A stretch of 64,000 nucleotides of DNA, from contig NZ_BJHU01000021.1 in NCBI RefSeq assembly GCF_005405905.1, positions 186,001 through 250,000 on the forward strand. Direction: 5' to 3'. A model generated the notes under the pieces. The model was not told where the DNA came from. It searched no databases and saw only the letters and a program-made list of their open reading frames with translations. The DNA is from Acidovorax sp. NB1. Its GTDB lineage: Bacteria > Pseudomonadota > Gammaproteobacteria > Burkholderiales > Burkholderiaceae_C. Positions 58,450-64,000 of the stretch are shown here, in pieces. Within the stretch, counting starts at the first letter, position 1. The number at the start of each line of letters is the position of its first letter. A program made the translations under genes and the position numbers.

Positions 58450-58557
58450 GGAATATCTCCTAACGAATTGCAACCATTTTAGACGGGGGCTGTGACCAAA
58501 GTTCGGCACACAGGCCCCCAAGAGCGGGAAACCACCGGCTCGCGCCGTCAGCCTGGG

Positions 58558-58914
58558 TCAGCCTTTAAGCCACGGACGGGGGCCGCCCATCACGTGGACA
58601 TGCAGGTGGTGGATTTCCTGTCCGCCTTCCAGACCGGTGTTTACCACGACGCGAAAGCCACCCTCGGGGTACGGGTTGCAGCCTTGCTCCAGGGCCAGCT
58701 TCGGGGCCAGCGCCATCATGCGCCCCAGCACGCCCGCATGCTCGGCAGTGACCTGGGCCATCGAAGGGATATGCAGCTTGGGAACCATCAAGAAATGCAC
58801 CGGCGCCCAGGGGTGGATGTCGTGGAAGGCGAAGATTTCTTCGTCCTCATAGACCTTCTTCGAAGGAATCTGGCCCGCGATGATCTTGCAGAAAAGGCAG
58901 TTCGGATCGTGCAT
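58558..58914 (-). CDS. HIT-family nucleotide hydrolase (HinT-like)
   Basis: A 118-residue protein with the histidine triad HLHVHVMGG near the C-terminus and the start MHDPNCLFCKIIAGQIPSKK. HinT proteins hydrolyse adenosine phosphoramidates. It lies between the patatin-like gene and tatA, on the same strand, in the common his-hit-tat order. Confidence 0.92.
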   Translation of the reverse strand: MHDPNCLFCKIIAGQIPSKKVYEDEEIFAFHDIHPWAPVHFLMVPKLHIPSMAQVTAEHAGVLGRMMALAPKLALEQGCNPYPEGGFRVVVNTGLEGGQEIHHLHVHVMGGPRPWLKG

Positions 58915-59003
58915 GGAAAAAATGTCAAAACGAAGTTAACAGTTCAGCGGGCGCTGCTCGGCCCCCAAAGCGATTGAAACCGGCGTACCCGAGACCAGTG
59001 CCA

Positions 59004-59064
59004 CCGTGGAACTGGCTCCGCCAGGCCACGGGTGGCATTCCCCTGAGGGGGAAGGCGCCGCAGG
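59004..59064. repeat. REP-like repeat, copy 1
   Basis: CCGTGGAAC (59004-59012) and CGCCAGGCCAC, then a CCCCTGAGGGGG-type stem and GGCGCCGC. The same ordered blocks recur at 62953-63018 (CCGTGGAAC, CGCCAGGCCAC, CCCCAGGGGGAGG). Located between the HIT and patatin genes. Confidence 0.6.
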
Positions 59065-59078
59065 CGACACAGGGGGCT

Positions 59079-60129
59079 TCACGCATTTTCAGCGATCTTG
59101 ATGGAGGGCCGCACGCCCACATCCTTGCGGTGCGCCTGCAGCCATTCCTGCCCGGCCGTGCGGCCCAGCGCGAACAGCTTGCGCACAAAGGGAAGGTCCG
59201 CGCGGGTCTTGCTGTCTGCCCCCGAAGGGCGCGAGCACGGCGCCGCCGTCGATGCGGTGCATGCGCACGCTCTTGTAGCGGCGCGGGTCCAGCTTGCCCT
59301 CGGCCAGCAGGCGGCGCACGAACTCGATGGCGCGCATCTCGGCCAGCAGGCTGGCGTTGAAGGTGACCTCGTTCATGCGCTCCATGATCTCGGGGCCGGT
59401 ATGGGGCAGCTCCAGGTGTTCGATGGGGTTGATCTGCACGAGCAGGATGTCGGAGGTTTCGGTCTGGTAGATCAGCGGGTGCAGCGCGGGGTTGCCCGAA
59501 TAGCCGCCGTCCCAGTAGTGCTGGCCGTCGATCTCTACCGCCTTGAACAGCAGCGGCAGGCAGGCCGAAGCCATCACCGCATCGGCGCTGAGCCGGGGGC
59601 CGGAGAAGATCTCGCCGCGCCCCGTGCGCACATTGGTGGCGCACACAAACACCTTGGGCCCGCCTGCGGCGCTGATCGCGCGACGCTCGGAACACAGCAG
59701 GTCAAAGTCCACCTCGCGCTCCAGCAGGCGGCGCAGCGGGTTGATGTCGAGCGGGTTGGTCTGGTAGGGCGAGAGCCATTGGCTGATCATGCCCAGCATG
59801 GGGTTGGCGGCCGACAGGGGCGAGCCCCACATCAGGCTGCCCAGCGTGCCCACGCCCTCCCACAGGCGGGTGAGGGTGTCGCGCGCCTGCTGGCAACCGG
59901 CCTGGTGCGCCTCATGCGGGTCTTTGTGTTCCTTGGCGGCTGTGGCAAAGCCGTGAGCCAGCGCCACGGCATTCATGGCGCCGGCGCTGGTGCCGCTCAC
60001 GCCATCGAACTGCCACTGCCCGTCTTCGAGCAGCGCGTCCAGCACGCCCCAGGTGAGCGCACCGTGCGAACCGCCGCCTTGCAGGGCCAGGTTCAGGCGC
60101 GGCAGCGGGGCTGCGGGGGCTTCAGGCAT
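59079..60129 (-). pseudogene. Patatin-like phospholipase, apparent frameshift near the 3' end
   Basis: The frame from 60129 encodes a patatin domain: oxyanion loop LQGGGSHGA, catalytic serine GTSAG and catalytic aspartate in WDGGYSG. After HRIDGGAVLAPFG the reading frame ends in a low-homology Arg/Gly-rich tail stopping at 59089. If one G of a five-G run (near 59217-59221) is removed, the frame continues as ADSKTRADLPFVRKLFALGR and on to KDVGVRPSIKIAENA, ending at 59079. This is either a real frameshift or a sequencing error in the homopolymer. The catalytic domain is complete, so activity may persist. The start overlaps the upstream gene stop by 8 nt. Confidence 0.75.
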
Positions 60130-60508
60130 CCACCGCCCGGTTGTTGCTCATGGCCAGCATGCCGCGCACGATGCGGTACAGGAACCACAGCGAAATGATG
60201 CCCCAGGCAATCCAGCCCGGCGCAATCAGCAGCAGCCACAGGGGTGCAGTCACGATGTACAGCACACCCACCCAGATCGTCGAACGGATGCGCCAGGAGA
60301 AATGATTGGCCTGCCAGGTGCCTTCGGCATCGCCGCGCTTGACCAAGTCGATCACTAGCGCAATCACCAGCAGCAGTGCGCTGGCCTGTGCCCCCGGCAG
60401 CACCGCCCCCACGGCCACGATGAGGTGCAGCACATAGCTGACCCAGCCAACGTTCTTGAGGCCCTGGGCCTTCTGGTCGTTGGTCTGCACATCGACGATA
60501 TCGCTCAT
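60122..60508 (-). CDS. DUF4870-like membrane protein
   Basis: A 128-residue protein with three or four hydrophobic segments ([27 protein letters not shown] and [26 protein letters not shown]). The start [20 protein letters not shown] overlaps the hisE stop (ATGA). Small membrane proteins of this kind often accompany his-tat clusters in Comamonadaceae. No function is known. Confidence 0.75.
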   Translation of the reverse strand: MSDIVDVQTNDQKAQGLKNVGWVSYVLHLIVAVGAVLPGAQASALLLVIALVIDLVKRGDAEGTWQANHFSWRIRSTIWVGVLYIVTAPLWLLLIAPGWIAWGIISLWFLYRIVRGMLAMSNNRAVDA

Positions 60509-60903
60509 GAAGAACCCTCCTCGGTGGCACGCGCATCGGCCTTGCGCAAGGCTTTTTCTTCGATGCCGCTGGTGCCCTCGCGGCGCTCCAGCTCGGCCAG
60601 CACGTCGGCGGGCGTCAGGCCGTAGTGGGCCAGCGCCACCATGGAGTGGAACCACAGGTCCGCCACCTCGTACACCAGCGTGGACTTGTCCGCGCCATGG
60701 TCTACGTCCTTCGCCGCCATCACCACCTCGGTGGCCTCTTCGCCGATCTTCTTGAGGAAGGCGTCCGGCCCCTTGTGCAGCAGGCGCGAGACATAGCTCG
60801 TCGCAGGGTCGCCGCCATTGGCAGGCTTGCGGCTTTCAATGACGGCGGCCAAACGCGCGAGCGCGTCTTGCGACGCGGGGGCGAGGGAATCGTTGGAACT
60901 CAT
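60505..60903 (-). CDS. hisE: Phosphoribosyl-ATP pyrophosphatase
   Basis: A 132-residue all-alpha pyrophosphohydrolase, second step of histidine synthesis. The signature [20 protein letters not shown] followed by [11 protein letters not shown] and [19 protein letters not shown] is clear. Stand-alone hisE, not fused to hisI. It is 5 bp downstream of hisI. Confidence 0.95.
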   Translation of the reverse strand: MSSNDSLAPASQDALARLAAVIESRKPANGGDPATSYVSRLLHKGPDAFLKKIGEEATEVVMAAKDVDHGADKSTLVYEVADLWFHSMVALAHYGLTPADVLAELERREGTSGIEEKALRKADARATEEGSS

Positions 60904-60908
60904 GGGTG

Positions 60909-61298
60909 CTATTTGTAGATGGATTCGGGGTCTTTCAAGACCGGATCGACTGGCGTCCAGGCGCCGTCCTTGAGCACGCTGAAGAAACAGCTGTGGCGGC
61001 CGGTGTGGCAGGCGATGCCGGGTTCGTGGCCCTGCTGGGTGACCTTGAGCAGCACCACGTCGTTGTCGCAGTCGAGGCGGATCTCGTGCACGGTCTGCAC
61101 ATGGCCCGATTCTTCGCCCTTGAACCACAGCTTCTTGCGCGAGCGGCTGAAGTACACGGCGCGGCCGAGTTCGGCGGTTTTCTGCAGGGCCTCGCGGTTC
61201 ATCCACGCAAACATCAGCACGTCGCCCGTGCCCTGCTCTTGCGCAATCACGGGCACCAGGCCCTGCGCATCCCATTTCACTTCGTTGAGCCAGTTCAT
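60909..61298 (-). CDS. hisI: Phosphoribosyl-AMP cyclohydrolase
   Basis: A 129-residue zinc enzyme, third step of histidine synthesis. [40 protein letters not shown] and [10 protein letters not shown] are the family motifs, including the zinc cysteines. Confidence 0.96.
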   Translation of the reverse strand: MNWLNEVKWDAQGLVPVIAQEQGTGDVLMFAWMNREALQKTAELGRAVYFSRSRKKLWFKGEESGHVQTVHEIRLDCDNDVVLLKVTQQGHEPGIACHTGRHSCFFSVLKDGAWTPVDPVLKDPESIYK

Positions 61299-61538
61299 GG
61301 CGGGGATTGTCGGTGATTTGCCCGGCGGGCCTTTGCAGCAGGCACCGGGGGACGCGGTTTTTTTGCCCTTTGGGCGCGACCATCAAGCCCTGTCAGCTAT
61401 CAAAACATGAGTAAACCGCCCCCACCGGATCGCAGGCACCGGGCCCTGCTGCAGCGCAACCGGCCCGCCACACATCCATTCAAAAATGATAGCTACCAAC
61501 GCTTGCCCAGCGCGCGGGAGAGCCGTTTTACCTTCTAA
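61299..61538. other. Intergenic region with half copies of the dispersed repeat
   Basis: 240 bp without a gene. GCTATCAAAA at 61396-61405 and TGATAGC at 61487-61493 are half elements of the dispersed family in opposite orientation. The gap breaks the his cluster between hisI and the exported protein gene, so hisI-hisE may have an own promoter here. Confidence 0.5.
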
Positions 61539-62119
61539 CTATGGAGCCACAGTCAGGAAGACCCATTTGCGGTCCCAGTTCTTGCGCCCCAGGTACTTGA
61601 TGGCGAAGGCATACCGGCCCGGGGGCAGGAAGTCCTGCGTGAGGGTTTCCTGCTGCGTCACCACCGGCTGGCCGTTGATGCGCACGCTTTGCTGGGCCAC
61701 CAGCTCGGATTCGCTGTCCAGGTCCTGGCCATCCAGGGCGTAGACGATCACATCGGGCTCTTCCTGCTCGTCCCCCACATGGGGCAGCCCCTGCGCGGTG
61801 GCACGGGTTTCCACATCCAGCGCCTGGGCGCCCGGCACGGGCTCGCGCACGATCCAGTGCACGTCGCGCACATTGCGGTTGAGCGTTTGCAGCAGGGCCT
61901 TGAGCTTGTCGAATTCGGCCTTGTCAGCAATCACGTCCACCCGCTTGCCGCCGATGGTGGCGTCAAAACACCGGCCGATGCGGTGCACACAAGGCAGGCG
62001 CTCAGAAAAACTGGCGTATGACGGGGGCGGCACCTGGGCCGCAGCGGGCAGCGCCGTGGCCATGAAGGCCACAGCAGCCAGGGCGGCCAGCGCCCCGCAG
62101 GCGCCCGCGAACCGCGCCA

Positions 62120-62120
<1 letters not shown>
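61539..62120 (-). CDS. Exported protein of unknown function inside the his cluster
   Basis: A 193-residue protein with a signal peptide (GALAALAAVAFMATALPAAAQ) and a soluble domain; two cysteines (LPCVHRIGRCFD) could form a disulfide. C-terminal part (LPPGRYAFAIKYLGRKNWDR) is conserved in style but not recognised. Its start overlaps the hisF stop (TAATG), so it is translated with hisF though exported. A role in histidine synthesis is unlikely. Confidence 0.7.
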
Positions 62121-62899
<779 letters not shown>

Positions 62900-62952
62900 G
62901 TCGGTAGTCAGTCAGCGATTCGTGGGTGGGGCGCCGCCGAGGCCAGCAGACG

Positions 62953-63018
62953 CCGTGGAACGGGCTTCGCCAGGCCACTGGCGCGTCCCCAGGGGGAGGC
63001 GGCGCTGCCGCTCAGGGG
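62953..63018. repeat. REP-like repeat, copy 2
   Basis: Shares the ordered blocks CCGTGGAAC, GGCT-CGCCAGGCCAC and a CCCC-AGGGGG stem with the copy at 59004-59064. It lies in the hisA-hisF gap on the same strand orientation. Confidence 0.6.
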
Positions 63019-63027
63019 GTATCTGTC

Positions 63028-63768
63028 TCAGCCGTTCAACTCGTCGGCGCGCGCTTGCGCAGCGGCAAAGTCCAGGTCGCCGCTGTAGATCGCGCGACCG
63101 CAGATCACGCCCTCGACGCCCTCGCCTTCCACGGCGCACAGCTGTTCGATGTCGGCCATGTTCGACAGGCCGCCCGAGGCGATCACGGGGATGGAGAGCG
63201 CCTGCGCGAGCTTGACGGTGGCGTCGATGTTGATGCCCGAGAGCATGCCGTCGCGGCCGATGTCGGTGTAGATGATGGACTCGACGCCCCAGTCCTCGAA
63301 CTTCTTGGCCAGGTCCACGACCTCGTGGCCGGTGAGCTTGCTCCAGCCGTCGGTGGCCACCTTGCCGTCCTTGGCGTCGAGGCCCACGATGATGTGGCCG
63401 CCGAAGGCGCTGCACGCATCTTTGAGGAAGCCAGGGTTCTTCACGGCCGCCGTGCCGATGATCACGTAGCGCAGGCCGCCGTCGATGTATTTTTCGATGG
63501 TGTCCAGGTCACGGATGCCACCGCCGAGCTGCACAGGAATATCGGAGCCGACCTCTTTGAGGATGGACTTGATGGCGCCGTAGTTCTTGGGCACGCCCGC
63601 AAAGGCGCCGTTCAGGTCCACCAGGTGCAGGCGGCGTGCGCCCGCATCCACCCACTTGCGCGCCATGGCGGCGGGGTCTTCACCAAAGGTGGTGGATTGG
63701 TCCATATCGCCTTGTTTGAGGCGTACACAGTGGCCGTCTTTGAGGTCGATGGCGGGGATAAGCAGCAT
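63028..63768 (-). CDS. hisA: ProFAR isomerase (HisA)
   Basis: A 246-residue TIM barrel, [20 protein letters not shown] being the family start with catalytic Asp8. The second catalytic Asp is in [14 protein letters not shown]. It converts ProFAR to PRFAR, the HisF/HisH substrate. Confidence 0.97.
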   Translation of the reverse strand: MLLIPAIDLKDGHCVRLKQGDMDQSTTFGEDPAAMARKWVDAGARRLHLVDLNGAFAGVPKNYGAIKSILKEVGSDIPVQLGGGIRDLDTIEKYIDGGLRYVIIGTAAVKNPGFLKDACSAFGGHIIVGLDAKDGKVATDGWSKLTGHEVVDLAKKFEDWGVESIIYTDIGRDGMLSGINIDATVKLAQALSIPVIASGGLSNMADIEQLCAVEGEGVEGVICGRAIYSGDLDFAAAQARADELNG

Positions 63769-63852
63769 GGTGGTGGGGGTTCGGGGGAGAGGCCTGGTCT
63801 CGGCACAGCCCGAACGGGGTGGTTGAAGGGGAAGGAAGGGGTGGTTGGAAAA

Positions 63853-64000
63853 TCAGGGATTCCAGTGCAGAAAGTTGCGGTACAGGGCCAGGCCGTGTTC
63901 CGCGCTTTTCTCCGGGTGGAATTGCGTCGCAAAAATATTATCGCGTGCAATGGCCGCAGCAAACAAACCGCCGTAGTCGGTTTGCCCCGCACAGTGGGCG
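63853..64000 (-). CDS. hisH: Imidazole glycerol phosphate synthase, glutaminase subunit (C-terminal part)
   Basis: The last 48 residues are visible: [20 protein letters not shown], then [20 protein letters not shown] and [14 protein letters not shown] carries the catalytic His and Glu of the class I glutaminase. The 5' end lies beyond the window. Gene order hisH-hisA-hisF is the standard one. Confidence 0.93.
   Translation of the reverse strand, partial: AHCAGQTDYGGLFAAAIARDNIFATQFHPEKSAEHGLALYRNFLHWNP

Overview
The window is a high-GC chromosomal segment, most likely from a betaproteobacterium of the family Comamonadaceae (Acidovorax-like). The evidence is the gene order proS-rppH-proB-obgE-rpmA-rplU-ispB, pilBCD-coaE-zapD-yacG, argJ-secA, sspAB-petABC and tatABC next to a his cluster, plus dispersed GCTATTAAAAATATAGC-type intergenic palindromes. 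This placement is inferred from gene content and order; no database search was possible.

Chromosomal left part (1-8135): the end of a CorC/HlyC-like protein, a lytic transglycosylase, proS, rppH, proB, obgE, rpmA, rplU, ispB and a complete tRNA-Pro(CGG).

Integrated element (about 8136-35359, 27.2 kb): the last 47 bp of the tRNA-Pro gene are repeated exactly at 35313-35359, and a tyrosine integrase gene lies just inside that right copy. Near the left end are an AlpA-like regulator, a TrfA-like replication initiator and a second, degenerate tyrosine recombinase. Next to the integrase are four about 21-bp iterons beside a consensus DnaA box, which look like a replication origin. The element therefore looks like a small plasmid that lives integrated in a tRNA gene. 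No conjugation genes are seen. Its cargo is a dense defence island: a type I restriction-modification operon (hsdR-hsdS-hsdM) with an embedded PrrC-family anticodon nuclease, an Abi_2/HEPN protein, an Mrr-like endonuclease, a complete Wadjet operon (jetABCD), a zinc-ribbon Lon-like AAA+ ATPase with a divergent regulator, an XRE-ImmA/IrrE cassette, a lipoprotein/membrane-protein pair and an XRE regulator. The striking point is a plasmid-like replicon carrying an anti-plasmid SMC system.

Chromosomal right part (35360-64000): type IV pilus assembly genes pilBCD with coaE, zapD and yacG; on the minus strand a mutT-like Nudix gene, a DUF815-type ATPase, argJ, secA and an M23 peptidase; a DciA-like gene; tRNA-Thr(TGT); sspB, sspA and the cytochrome bc1 operon petABC; mscL; pdxA; a Nif3-like gene; a Deg-type periplasmic protease; tatABC; a HIT protein; a patatin-like gene with an apparent frameshift; and the his genes hisE, hisI, hisF, hisA and the end of hisH. 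Dispersed REP-like repeats sit in several of the intergenic gaps.
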